A DNA stretch of 64,000 bases from Daldinia sp. FL1419 (lineage: Eukaryota; Ascomycota; Sordariomycetes; Xylariales; Hypoxylaceae), in the NCBI GenBank assembly GCA_025201765.1, contig MU623489.1, forward strand, positions 17,860-81,859, given 5' to 3'. A program made the position numbers and the translations under genes. This document shows, piece after piece, positions 48,142-58,646 of the stretch (within the stretch, counting starts at the first letter, position 1; the number at the start of each line of letters is the position of its first letter). The notes under the pieces were generated by a model, which saw only the letters and a list, made by a program, of their open reading frames with translations, did not search any database and was not told where the DNA came from.

Positions 48142-49930
48142 CGTCGAGGATGGACGGAGCAGGCTAGGCCAAGACAATCGAAAAAGATGGATATATGGAG
48201 CGAATGGGGGTGAAGCGTGAAAAGGAGAAATGTTAAAGCTATCAGAAAGGCTTGGACATGTTATAAGGGTTGAATAAGGTCAGCTTGAGTGGCGTGCTCA
48301 TAGGGTAGCTGATACGAGACAGGTCATTCCTAATACAAGCGAATATATCGAGGCCCCCTTTGTTTGCTGTCTTATATCTGCCCCCACCCCGCACAAGTAT
48401 AAAGAATAGGTACCAACTATTTCTGTTGCTTTCATATTTTCTAACTAGCCATTGGACTTTCTACCCTCCTCGGACATTATGTATACTAACTTAGGTAGGT
48501 AGGTACCTGCCTAGCTTTGTGATTATGAGGGGGGAGGAAGTGAGGCATTCCAGATCTCACCATAGCTTATGTACTCACCTCCATATCCAAAGACTCACGC
48601 TAATACGATCTCATACTGGGAGCTGGCAACCTAAGTGGTAGGTATTGTATTAAATAAAACTTTGGAATCAAGAATGGTAGTTATTTCTTAATGCACAAGC
48701 CAGTTGTGAGTTTTAGATTAGGCCTTAGGTGCCTAGTAGACGCATATACTTATAGTTTAGCAGATATATCTGGTAAGAAGGTAAAGCTCTTAAGTGTCGG
48801 ATGCCATCAACGCATTTATTTCTATCTTATTCACCATAAAAGTGGCCGGAACCCAGGTATATACGAATACTACAACTGTAGAACACTTATCCCCAAGACG
48901 ATCCCGAGACAGAATCGCTCTAAACTCGCTGGACTTTAAAAAAAAGCAAACCTGCTTACCCTTTCAATGTTCTCGATAGGACTCGATCGATAGACTTGAT
49001 AAGGGTATTTATCCCTACTACCGTGATACTATCTGCGGTTTCGAACCCTCTATTTCTAACTTTTCTCGACCTCTCTCGGCTACTGAGCTATTTACTCATA
49101 TTCGGTCTTGAGTGCCCTTTCTCTTTTGGCAACACCTTGGTATAGCTAATATCCCTTTCCCGATACATTCCGCGGGATTTATTACAAATGGCATGTAGCT
49201 ATTTGCATATTATCTATAGTCGCCCTCTATGTCGGTGATGTTGATTTGTAGTACTACTTGATCAGAGTTGTTGGTGTGAACTAGATGATCGAACTGTCAG
49301 GGTTCTAGCCTGTGCTACATATTGAACAAAGGACTTGTTCTATATGTAGTCGCTCTTAGCCATAGTTGTAGATAGGTTCCTCGCGGAACAACAAAGTTGT
49401 TTCCTTACTTCTTGGTCCGCCTCGGGACACTTACGTCAACGATTCTGGTATTATCCAACCCGAATATTTGTCTCGTACGATAATTTTGCCATCAACGTCA
49501 CATTGATTATCTTGCCCATAGATCGTTAGATACCTTATGTTAATCTTGCAAGTTCTGGCCTGGCCGGTAGTGGAAACCCTTAAAGGGGGTGTTAAGAGGT
49601 GGGAAGTGTAATGGATGAGCTGCACTCCTGATACACGTCGGAATATAAAGCTCAAGCGCCATGAAAACTCAAGATAGCCATAAATTGAGAAATCATAGAA
49701 GATTAATATAAAAGGCGCGTTAAATAAGATTTACACATCGGAAATTTGGAAACTGGGTATTCAAACTTACCAGAGAAATGTGTAGTTATTGAAATGGGAA
49801 CTAATAATAAGTTCAACTAAAATTAATAATAATTCATGTTATGCAACATCCATCTAGATGAGAAGGTACTTCGGACTCCAGAGGTTGTACGTCTAGCAGT
49901 GTGGCGTTGCGTGCCTAGGTACCTAGATAC
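48142..49930. other. Long intergenic region
   Basis: 1.8 kb between divergent genes. ORFs at 48691-48939 and 49431-49655 are unsupported. A GTAGGTAGGTACCTGCCTAG motif lies near 48492. A palindromic GGAACAAC/GTTGTTTCC stem occurs at about 49385-49403. Confidence 0.45.
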
Positions 49931-49933
49931 ATA

Positions 49934-50189
49934 GCAAGTGGGTGACAAATTAATTTGCAGTCTCCTACTCATTCCACTAACACTTACATCTATACCTATT
50001 ATTAATTTCAACACCAAACTGAACGTATAATATTGAAAAAAAAATCATAAAAATATTTCTAACTTTTTAATATTAAGGATATAATTTCAAAATTAAATTC
50101 GAATATTAGGTGCTGTAAAATACTTCTTTAAAGTTGAAGTATATGTTAAGGAGATTCAAAGTATGTAAATTTTTTTGTCACCCACTTGC
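49934..50189. mobile_element. Short MITE (256 bp) with terminal inverted repeats
   Basis: The left end GCAAGTGGGTGACAAA is matched exactly by its reverse complement at the right end (TTTGTCACCCACTTGC). The trinucleotide ATA flanks both sides (49931-49933 and 50190-50192) and may be the target-site duplication. The interior is AT-rich with no ORF. Superfamily uncertain: a 3-bp duplication would fit PIF/Harbinger, whereas TA inside ATA would fit Tc1/mariner. It lies about 200 bp upstream of the thioredoxin start codon. Confidence 0.8.
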
Positions 50190-50387
50190 ATAGGTACCTT
50201 AGGAGGTACCCGAGGGCGCAGGATGAGGTACCTGGACCAGACGGGGGATCTTCTCCCGCATCCCGTCATTAATCAACAAATCCACTTATAAATCCGTCCA
50301 TCCATCAACGATTCCAGCAACTTCGCCGAGTCTTCAAGTTAACAACACAATAGCCACAATACACTTCAACGAAACAAGGTAGTCAAA

Positions 50388-51199
50388 ATGACGGTGAATA
50401 TCAGCTCTTCGAATGAATGGCAACGCATCTTGGGATCTTCGACCATCGTGGTCACAGACTGTAAGTTCTTACCCGTCGCATTGCCTACAATCCCTCTTAG
50501 CTGCTTACAAATGGATCAATATAGTCTACGCCGACTGGTGTGGTCCTTGTAAAATGATGGCGCCTACCTTCGAATCGCTATCGACTAAATACTCCAAGCC
50601 TGGGAAGATAACCTTCTGTAAAGTCGACGTTGACAACCAACAATCCATTGCCCAGAGCCACGGCGTACGCGCGATGCCGACCTTCCTCATCTTCAAGAAC
50701 GGTTCCGTAATTGAGACGATCCAGGGCGCGAACCCCCCAGCCCTGACTTCTGCCGTCGAGAAGGCCGTCAAGCTAGCCAGCGTTAGTGCGCCGGGCGCTT
50801 CTTTTACTACACCCGGAAGAACGTTAGGAGGTAGCTCGTCTTCTTCCAGCACGCCTGTAAGACGTGGCGGTCAGTCGCTAGGTGGTCAACCGCGGAAATT
50901 CAGCCCTTTCAATATCTTCAACGCAATTCTCACGTTCTTCGGACTCTACTTCGTGTCATTATTCTCGGTAAGTCATACCACTCCGCGGAACTTTATTCTT
51001 GGCGAATTACTTGACATAACATAATGCTAATATTGCTAATTAGTTCGACCCTTATAAAGCGGCGGAAAGGTCGCAATTCAATCTCAACAACCCAGGAGCA
51101 CCGCCGGCACCGATCGATATCAAGGGGCAGAAAGTTGGCGGACAGGGCGGTTCTGCTCGACCTAGCGGGGTTAGGACGCTGGCTGATCTTACCAAATAG
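50388..51199 (+). CDS. Thioredoxin-like protein with C-terminal membrane anchor
   Basis: Three exons: 50388-50460, 50525-50967 and 51044-51199, 223 aa. An intact thioredoxin fold occupies residues 1-110, with the redox site WCGPC at 29-33 and the cis-Pro loop RAMPTFLIF. After the domain comes a Ser/Gly-rich linker (RTLGGSSSSSSTPVRRGG), then a single hydrophobic segment (NIFNAILTFFGLYFVSLFS) and a polar tail ending RTLADLTK. The thioredoxin domain precedes the membrane segment and there is no signal peptide, so the redox domain probably faces the cytosol, but topology is inferred. A MITE sits in its promoter. Confidence 0.9.
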
Positions 51200-51726
51200 C
51201 TAAATAGACGGGGTGGATGTGAAGATTGCTTGATCCCGCATAGTAGATATCGGGTATATGTATCATCTATAGCCTGGGTACGGGAATTAGCTTAGCGACC
51301 TAATCGACTTTGACTTTAATGAAGTTAAATCCTTCCATCAAGGGGTTTGAATAAGTGTCTTGCTAAACTTTATTGTGTACTTCAGGTAGGTAGATTATAG
51401 GTCGATTCTATGTTTAGTGCAATTCTTATCGTTCTACCTGCTTGCTATAGGGCGGTCGCATTGGCCGGCATGGGCTGCATGGCAGCATGGCAATAGCCGC
51501 TAGATCTATAAGCTTCGTTAGGCCTTGTAAACTATGGGTCTACGAGTCTAGTGCGGGGTGATATTCTAATGCCCGCCTTTTAAGTGGATGGACCTTTCCA
51601 GGGTACATGAACTAGTTTTTTAGACTCTAAAATTTCCTTCATATGAAAAAGTCGTTTTCGAATCTTTGCCTTCGCAATTTCTTTCGTCTTTTTCTTTAAC
51701 ATTAAAGTCCAGGGACGAGGAGCACC
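51200..51726. other. Intergenic, no supported gene
   Basis: 527 bp between two plus-strand genes, holding the thioredoxin 3' end and the Rsm22 promoter. A pyrimidine-rich CTTTCGTCTTTTTCTTTAAC tract precedes the Rsm22 start. Confidence 0.5.
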
Positions 51727-54153
51727 ATGCTTACTGCGGCGAAATCCCAGGGCTCGTGCCCTCAGTGTAGGCTTCGGCTTCTCAATCTATTCGAGAACGG
51801 TTTTGCTGGCTTGCGATCTGAAGCTCCACGAACCCTGCCTCGGTCGACGTATCCAAGTATTAGAAGTTTGCCATCGAGCCGAAGGACTAATGTGCGCCTC
51901 TTCTCTTCGACGAGACATAAACTTCAAGATACGCAGCCAACAGATACTCCTATAAAATCGGTCGATATTGAAATTACAGTTCGGCAAGCGAAACACGCAT
52001 TTGGCGACACTCTACCAAAAGATTATTTAAATGAAGAAGAATATAAGCTATATGAACGATTATACGGCGCACCTTTGCGGGAAACACGGCCAGAAGATGT
52101 AGGAATACCAACGTCGGACTACGTTCCCGAAGAAGCGTCTTACGATTCTTACGATTCCTCGAAGAGAGTGCTACTACGGGAAGGGGAAGACGGGAGGCTA
52201 GAAGAGCTTGTCTACGAGGCTGATACAGCTATACCTCCCACTGAAGACTCTGATGCGTCCGAAGATATCTTTGCAGCGAACATTGAAACTTCACAAGGGC
52301 TCCCATCCGAAGCAGGACTAACCCATATTAATGCAGTAGCTAAGAGTCAGCGGGAGTATGATGCTCTAGTAAGATTACAAAAAGACTTCGAGAACACCCA
52401 ATTAAGAGCGACTGAAGAGGATGAATTTGACGAAGAAGAGCCCGTCGAGGAAGAAGAAGACGAGGTCGAAGAAGATGAACGCGAACCAGACGTGAGATTC
52501 CATACTGAGGATAGTCGAGTCCACCAGTACACGAGGATGGGTCGATGGGGAACCGACCCTTCTACCATCCATCTACCGAAAGCAGATTTTGTTGACCCAA
52601 TAAGCCAATTACTCAAACGAACATCTTCTCGGCATATTAAGGAAACGGCAGAGAAGATTTTTGGTGGCGCCAGATTGCCACACTCTGTGGCAACTCCTAG
52701 AGCGAGTAAGAATCTTGAGCAGGAGCCGGTAGCTATGGAAGCGGGTCAACGCAACATGAATGAGATTGAAGCCGACGCTTATATTGCCACCAATCTCCCG
52801 GGAATGTATGCGTCTGTAATGAGTACTCTGGTCGAGGTTAGGAAACGCTTAGGCTCAGAGTGGATCTCCAAACTCATCTCGAGGGGCAATGGAGAAGGCC
52901 CTCGTGTGCTTGATGTCGGTGCTGGTGGAGCTGGATTAGCAGCCTGGCAGCAAGTTCTTCAGGCCGAATGGGATCTTATGTCCGAAGGGGGTAAGAAGCC
53001 TAACCACGGGCCACCAGGAAAAAAGACGGTTGTGGTTGGGTCTGAACACCTACGACAACGGATATCACGGTTTCTTCATGATACTACATTCCTACCGCGA
53101 CTGCCAGATTACATACACTCTGAAAATAACCCAGATATGCTAGACGCAAGCGACAAACCACAGCCGAAGAAGTCGTTCGACATTATCATCGCCTCACATC
53201 TGCTATTGCCTTTGAAGGACGAGTACAGGCGTAAGGCTCTAATAGATAACTTGTGGAAAATGTTATCGCCCGAGGGTGGGATTCTCATTATCATGGAGAA
53301 GGGTCACCCGCGGGGTTTTGAAGCCGTTGCAGATGTCCGTTCTCGGCTATTAAATGAATTCATCATCTCACCGATGGCGACTCCCGGACTTCTTGACGAC
53401 CAAATCGAGCTGCAACGGGAGCGTGAGCGAGGCATGATCGTTGCCCCTTGTACTAATCATAAGGAGTGCCCTATGTACCTAAACCCCGGAGTCAGCAGTG
53501 GACGAAAAGACTTTTGCCATTTTACGCAAAGATTCATTCGCCCGCCATTCCTTCAAAAGGTGCTCGGTGCTACACATCGCAACCATTCTGACATAAACTT
53601 CAGTTTTATCGCTGTTCAGCGCGGTACTTTGCCCGACACGGAGCCAGTTGACCTGCCTATACAAGGTAGTAACGCGACTAAACGCGCATTTAAGGGCTAC
53701 GAGAACGCTGAGGAAGAACCGAATGCGCTGTTGTTGCCCCGAAACATCCTTCATCCTCTGAAGCGACATGGGCATGTGGTGCTCGATTTATGCACACCGG
53801 CTGGAAAGATTGAGAGATGGACCGTCCCTAAAAGCTTCAGCAAGCAAGCGTATCGTGACGCGCGTAAGGCGCAGTGGGGGGACCTATGGGCTTTAGGTGC
53901 CAAGACAAGAGTAGAGCGGAATATCCGCCTTGGGAGAGCGGGTGCAGTGGGTAACGACGGCGGCGTACGATCTCGCGAAAATCTCGAGGGTCGCAAGCCA
54001 AAGGTCATCCATCTAAACGCCGACTCGAGAGGTATCTATAGCGCTTACGAGAAGGTTAAGGTGCATGGCCCTGCTCCTAGGAGAACTAAGGGAGGAAAGA
54101 AGGTCAAATTGGAAAATTTGCTCAAGGAACTGGAAGAAGAAGGCTTCCAATGA
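51727..54153 (+). CDS. RSM22: Mitochondrial small-ribosome assembly factor Rsm22
   Basis: Single exon, 808 aa. The N-terminus is a mitochondrial targeting sequence (Arg/Ser-rich, no acidic residues for about 60 residues; RLFSSTRHKLQ marks the likely cleavage region). An acidic low-complexity run (about residues 225-255, EEDEFDEEEPVEEEEDEVEE) precedes the Rsm22/METTL17-type methyltransferase fold, which starts around residue 340 and has VLDVGAGGAGLAAWQ as SAM motif I. Cysteines at PCTNHKECPMY and KDFCHFTQRF are the conserved set proposed to hold an Fe-S cluster. It acts in maturation of the 37S mitoribosomal subunit. The C-terminus is basic (RRTKGGKKVKLENLL). Confidence 0.93.
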   Translation: MLTAAKSQGSCPQCRLRLLNLFENGFAGLRSEAPRTLPRSTYPSIRSLPSSRRTNVRLFSSTRHKLQDTQPTDTPIKSVDIEITVRQAKHAFGDTLPKDYLNEEEYKLYERLYGAPLRETRPEDVGIPTSDYVPEEASYDSYDSSKRVLLREGEDGRLEELVYEADTAIPPTEDSDASEDIFAANIETSQGLPSEAGLTHINAVAKSQREYDALVRLQKDFENTQLRATEEDEFDEEEPVEEEEDEVEEDEREPDVRFHTEDSRVHQYTRMGRWGTDPSTIHLPKADFVDPISQLLKRTSSRHIKETAEKIFGGARLPHSVATPRASKNLEQEPVAMEAGQRNMNEIEADAYIATNLPGMYASVMSTLVEVRKRLGSEWISKLISRGNGEGPRVLDVGAGGAGLAAWQQVLQAEWDLMSEGGKKPNHGPPGKKTVVVGSEHLRQRISRFLHDTTFLPRLPDYIHSENNPDMLDASDKPQPKKSFDIIIASHLLLPLKDEYRRKALIDNLWKMLSPEGGILIIMEKGHPRGFEAVADVRSRLLNEFIISPMATPGLLDDQIELQRERERGMIVAPCTNHKECPMYLNPGVSSGRKDFCHFTQRFIRPPFLQKVLGATHRNHSDINFSFIAVQRGTLPDTEPVDLPIQGSNATKRAFKGYENAEEEPNALLLPRNILHPLKRHGHVVLDLCTPAGKIERWTVPKSFSKQAYRDARKAQWGDLWALGAKTRVERNIRLGRAGAVGNDGGVRSRENLEGRKPKVIHLNADSRGIYSAYEKVKVHGPAPRRTKGGKKVKLENLLKELEEEGFQ

Positions 54154-54952
54154 GTAGGCTGATGTGCACTATGTATGAATATCTACCGCTACCACTAGAT
54201 ATGTATAAAATCTCCCGGGCTGTATTACTGCGTACAAATGCTTGATTTGATCTAACGGCAAACGAGTTACTTGTGCTGAAGCATTATAAGGGGTTTCCAA
54301 CTTATACGTGAATTTCTTTATGTGTGTGATTATTATTTAAAAATGCGGAAAGAAGCTACTAACACGGTTTGTAAGGCTGAAAATACCATTTCCGGATAAC
54401 AGAGTTCACTTACAAGATGATATTTTAAGAGGACATTTCGACTTGAAGATTTCCGCTCAGAGTCCGCGGAACTCGGTCCACGGCGACAAAGTCAGGGTCA
54501 ATTGCTTATCGATGATTGGGTCGATAACACTTATCAGTATTATCAGGTGCGATTGCGTCAGAAAAATGCCCCTCCAAGACCGCATGAGTCCCGCTAAATT
54601 TTTCTTTTGAGCTGCCAAAATGCCGGGAATCGGTCCAGACTATTTAAAGAAATCCGCCGCGGCGCACATGGCGACATCGCCTCTAGTCGTAAAAGATAGG
54701 GATAACTTCTCAACTAAGAATAAATATCTAATATTTATCGCGGGGCTCTCTCGGAGAAGTTCTCGCAATGACTAATTTTATCTTATTTCCTCCGTGATTG
54801 TCTATTCTCTCTTTCTTTATAACGTTATAATCATATTGTTGTTCTACTTGAGTTGAAAGATACTCACTTCCTATAAGACGACGCAGTGGGGATTCAAGTC
54901 ATAAAGAGTTCTCGATTTCCGAGCTTTCGTATGAAAAGAATACACACGAGCG
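54154..54952. other. Intergenic, Rsm22 3' end and Met1 promoter
   Basis: 799 bp. GATAAC/GATAAG-type motifs occur (about 54396, 54708). No coding signal. Confidence 0.45.
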
Positions 54953-56696
54953 ATGACTAGTTATATCTCCCTCCTGACGGCGACGGATTCCCGGTCGCAT
55001 GTCCACCTGGTCGTCGGTTCGAACCCCCTTGCGGCAGCGCGATGTGGACAGTCCTTGAATGCTGGCGCATCGCCGATCCTGATTGCGCCAGAGACTGCAG
55101 AGCTATATTATGCGCTTCAGAAGAGAGTAGACGACGGTGAAGTGAAATGGACAAGGACCGCCTTTCGCGATGAACATCTTACTACTCTGGGAAGAGAGGA
55201 GATCGATCACGTTGTAGACGCTGTTTTTGTAACTTCTGGACCACGCGATCCATTGAGTAAGACTTATAACTAAGACTGCCTTAAGAGATCATTGCTAATT
55301 GTGTAATATAGGCGCACACATATCAGCTCTCTGCAAGCGTAATCGCATCCCCGTAAACGTCGTCGACGCTCCGCAATTATGTTCCTTCTCCCTTTTGTCG
55401 ACACACGTTGACGGTCCGCTACAAATCGGCATAACAACAAACGGCCGGGGGTGCAAATTAGCATCCAGGATACGCCGCGAGGTTGCAGCTTCATTACCGC
55501 CGAACTTGGGCTCTGCCTGTTTACGACTGGGCGATGTGCGCAAGAAGATACAAGAGGAGGACCACTTGCTGCACATGGCTCTTGCGGACGGAGACGACAT
55601 CGACGACTCGATTGACCAATTAGCTACCTTCAACAAGCTCGTCACAGAGGCAGATGTAGATGCCATGAAGAACAGGCGCATGCGCTGGCTTAGCCAAATA
55701 TGCGAGTATTGGCCGCTGAAACGACTTGCGGCAATTACCGATGAGGATGTAGCCAACATCCTAAAATCTTACGATGATATCAGTTCTTCCAGGCCGATTG
55801 GAAAATCCACTCCTGCTAATCCGGTCGGCAATCGTGGGCGCATCATCCTTGCCGGATCGGGTCCGGGCCACCCGGACTTGCTTACACGGGCAACACACAA
55901 GGCCATTCAAAGCGCGGATTTGGTGTTAGCGGATAAGCTAGTCCCGGCTGGTGTGTTGGACCTGATTCCGCGCCGTACTCCCGTACATATTGCGCGGAAG
56001 TTTCCGGGTAACGCGGACGCGGCACAAGCTGAGCTAGAGGAAATGGCGATTGCGGGTGCGCGCGAGGGCAAAACGGTGCTGCGCCTCAAACAAGGCGACC
56101 CGTATATTTACGGACGCGGCGGTGAAGAAGTCGAGCACTTCCGGAGTCAGGGGTTAGGCGACAAAGTCGTGGTCCTACCGGGGGTTACATCGGCGCTCTC
56201 CGCCCCGTTATTCGCGGGGATCCCGCCCACGCAGCGCGACGTTGCGGACCAAGTGCTAGTATGCACGGGGACCGGCAAGAAGGGTAAAGCGCCGACGCCG
56301 CCGGAGTATATTCCGAGTAGGACGGTAGTGTTCCTTATGGCGCTACATCGTATTTCGGGACTTGTGGAGGAATTAACGGAGTACTTGGAGACGGAGAAGA
56401 TCGCGGCTGAAGATGGGAATGGGAATGAGAAGCCTAGACGGGCGTTATGGCCGCGGAATACACCCTGCGCAGTTATCGAACGCGCGAGTTGTCCCGATCA
56501 GCGCGTCATACGGACGACCCTGGACCGCGTTGTCGAGGCGATCGAGCAGGAGGGTAGTAGGCCACCGGGATTGCTTGTTGTTGGGCGTGCGTGCGAGTTC
56601 CTAAATAAACTTGAAAAGGGCCGTGCGTGGAGCGTTGAAGACGGATTTAGAGGATTGGACTTTGGGTTGGAGGAGCTAGATCTGAGGGGTGCATGA
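54953..56696 (+). CDS. MET1: Uroporphyrin-III C-methyltransferase / siroheme synthase Met1
   Basis: Two exons: 54953-55256 and 55312-56696, 562 aa, near the length of yeast Met1. The N-terminal ~230 residues form a Met8-like NAD-binding and dimerisation region (HVHLVVGSNPLAAARC, VVDAPQLCSF). The C-terminal domain is a typical SUMT: ILAGSGPGHPDLLT, LVLADKLV, RLKQGDPYIYGRGGEE and VLPGVTSALSAPLFAGIP. It transfers two methyl groups from SAM to uroporphyrinogen III, the committed step toward siroheme for sulfite and nitrite reductases. Whether the N-terminal part still has dehydrogenase/chelatase activity cannot be judged here. The intron is 55 bp with a GTAAGA donor. Confidence 0.95.
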
Positions 56697-57019
56697 AATA
56701 AAATTCCTCCATAGAAAAACAGGACGGGGGAAAAGGGAACACAGGCGACTTGCATATGGGTGGCGTGATAAGATATCTTAGATGAGATATGACTTGAATT
56801 TGATGTGTATATGATATCCCGTATTATTACAGTTGAGCACTACGGTCTACAACAAGCTTCATAGTACTCGAGCGTATGTCCCTCTCTAACAATATAGCCG
56901 CAAATACTGTTATAATGTGACAATCTACCTATATTCAATACACACCGCGCTATCTTCTAGCGCGCCCCTTCGATAAATTCTTCATCTCACTATCGATATA
57001 TATCCCTCCCCTCGTAAGC
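56697..57019. other. Convergent 3' intergenic region
   Basis: 323 bp between Met1 (+) and the CmcJ-like gene (-). No features beyond 3' flanks. Confidence 0.5.
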
Positions 57020-58042
57020 CTAATCCCTATCATTAGGATGGAACACCAACGCGCGCACCTCAATGCTCTCGCGCTTAGGGGCATCCGGGTCGGCCGCCGG
57101 GTCGACAAAAGCCGTATGCGGGACCCGACGCGCACGGCCATCCGTCTTGGAGTCGAAGCACTTGATAAGCAAGACCTCCTGGGGCGTAAGGCCGTGCTTG
57201 TAGTACCACTTATGGCCGTGGGCGTAGCGGACGGCGAAGGTCTCGCCCTTGCGGTTGGGGTAGATGAGGGGGATGGGCACGAGCTCGGCCTCGGAGACGG
57301 AGTTGGCCTCGGCGACGGCGAGGGGGTCGCGGAGGACGGTCTTGATGGGCCGCCACACGTTGATGATTTGCACGCGCCCTTTGAGGAGCTCGGCTGCTTC
57401 TTCGGCGGGGAGGTGGTGCGGCACGCGAGACAGCGCCGCGGAGTAGGTTTGGTCGATGTGCACGCGGTTTACGGGGCCTCGCCGAGAGGGCGTGCTGCCG
57501 CGAAGGTCGGCGGACTCGCGTCGGATGGTGTGGTCGAAGATGAAGATTTTGGATGCGCCGGTCCTGGATCATGTTAGCCAATGGTTTGGATACCTATGTT
57601 CCGCATATCCCCCCCTTTTTTTTTTCTTTTTCTTCTCCCCTATGATATAACCAAATAGTTTTCTCTTTCAGATAAGAACTTACGCATCCTTTAATAGCTG
57701 CTCGGTCTCAGGGTAGTAAACCGCCTTGATGTGGTCTTCATCGGTAAAATCCTTCTCCTGAGCCACGTGGCGGTAGATCTGGAAGCCGTTCTTATCGAGA
57801 GTGAACTCGTTCTCCCGACCGGACACGTCCGTGATGTGCACGGGGTGGGACTCGAACGGGCGGTTCTGAGTTTCGGGCCGGTCTACGTAGGTAGGGTGCG
57901 GTGGTGAGCCATCCTCCGCATCCTTGTGATAGTTTAGTGTGGTGTCCACATCATGAGGCACCGGAACTGTGGGCGAAGCTGATACACTGGCGGCCGAAAA
58001 AGCCGGGACAGAGCTGGGGAGCTGAACATCTGGGGAAGCCAT
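57020..58042 (-). CDS. CmcJ/AsaB-type hydroxylase/desaturase family protein
   Basis: Two exons on the minus strand: 58042-57684 and 57563-57020, 300 aa. Family blocks are in order: TLNYHKDAEDG near the start, SKIFIFDHTIRR, the metal-ligand region RVHIDQTYSAA (His-x-Asp), IINVWRPIKTVLRDPLAVAE, and HKWYYKHGLTPQEVLLIKCF near the end. Members resemble cephamycin CmcJ and fungal AsaB and are believed to be Fe(II)/2-oxoglutarate-type oxygenases. The intron contains a long pyrimidine tract. Coding GC is high in exon 2, producing a spurious 179-aa opposite-strand ORF. No other biosynthetic genes adjoin it, so its substrate is unknown. Confidence 0.88.
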
Positions 58043-58646
58043 TGCGTATTCTGTTTACTCAAGTACTGAAGACTTATTAGTGTCTGGATACCGAGTTCGA
58101 AAGAGGTAATGGATCGAGAGGCAACTGTCGTATCTTATATACTTCTTGGTCGAAAGATGGGTTTCTCAATACGGAAATGCTAGGATATCGGCTGCTACCT
58201 CATCGATAGGCGCTGGTACTGCAGTGCACTCCCACTTGCGGCAAAGGGGCGGTAGCTCCCCGCAATCACGCAAGATTGCGACAGTAAGGAGAGCTCCGTG
58301 ACAGGACGTCATGCGCCCTGAGGATAAGACGAATGCCTACATCCTGCATCTAGACTCCAGCTGCATGGCTCTTGATTAGAAATACTAGTTTCAGGTTTGT
58401 ATTTGTCATATCTCGCTTTCTAATTAAGCTCGTTTTTACTTATTCTGTCATTCTTTTGTTGTACAGCCTTCCGTTTCTCCAACATCTATGGCTGGCATCT
58501 ACATGCGGCTCGTTATAATGTGATACTAAATTACGCAAGCATGGCCCAATACCACAGCCGATCTTCCAAAATGTACCGCAGTCATCACCCAATATCAGTA
58601 GACACCTAGTAAGCAGAGTCTTAAAATTTACCGCGTATTTAAACAA
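58043..58646. other. Intergenic between permease 3' end and CmcJ-like promoter
   Basis: 604 bp with no supported ORF on either strand. Confidence 0.5.

Noticed and set aside
49030..49060. tRNA B-box-like GGTTTCGAACCC.
   Set aside because: One extra T in the T-loop and no matching A-box or acceptor stem could be drawn.
49269..49393. Possible solo LTR beginning TGTTGG and ending CAACA.
   Set aside because: The five flanking bases do not match (agagt versus aagtt), no primer-binding site is convincing, and the right end is part of a local GGAACAAC/GTTGTTTCC palindrome.
57038..57577. 179-aa plus-strand ORF rich in Gly, Val and Asp.
   Set aside because: It is the antisense shadow of the GC-rich second exon of the CmcJ-like gene.
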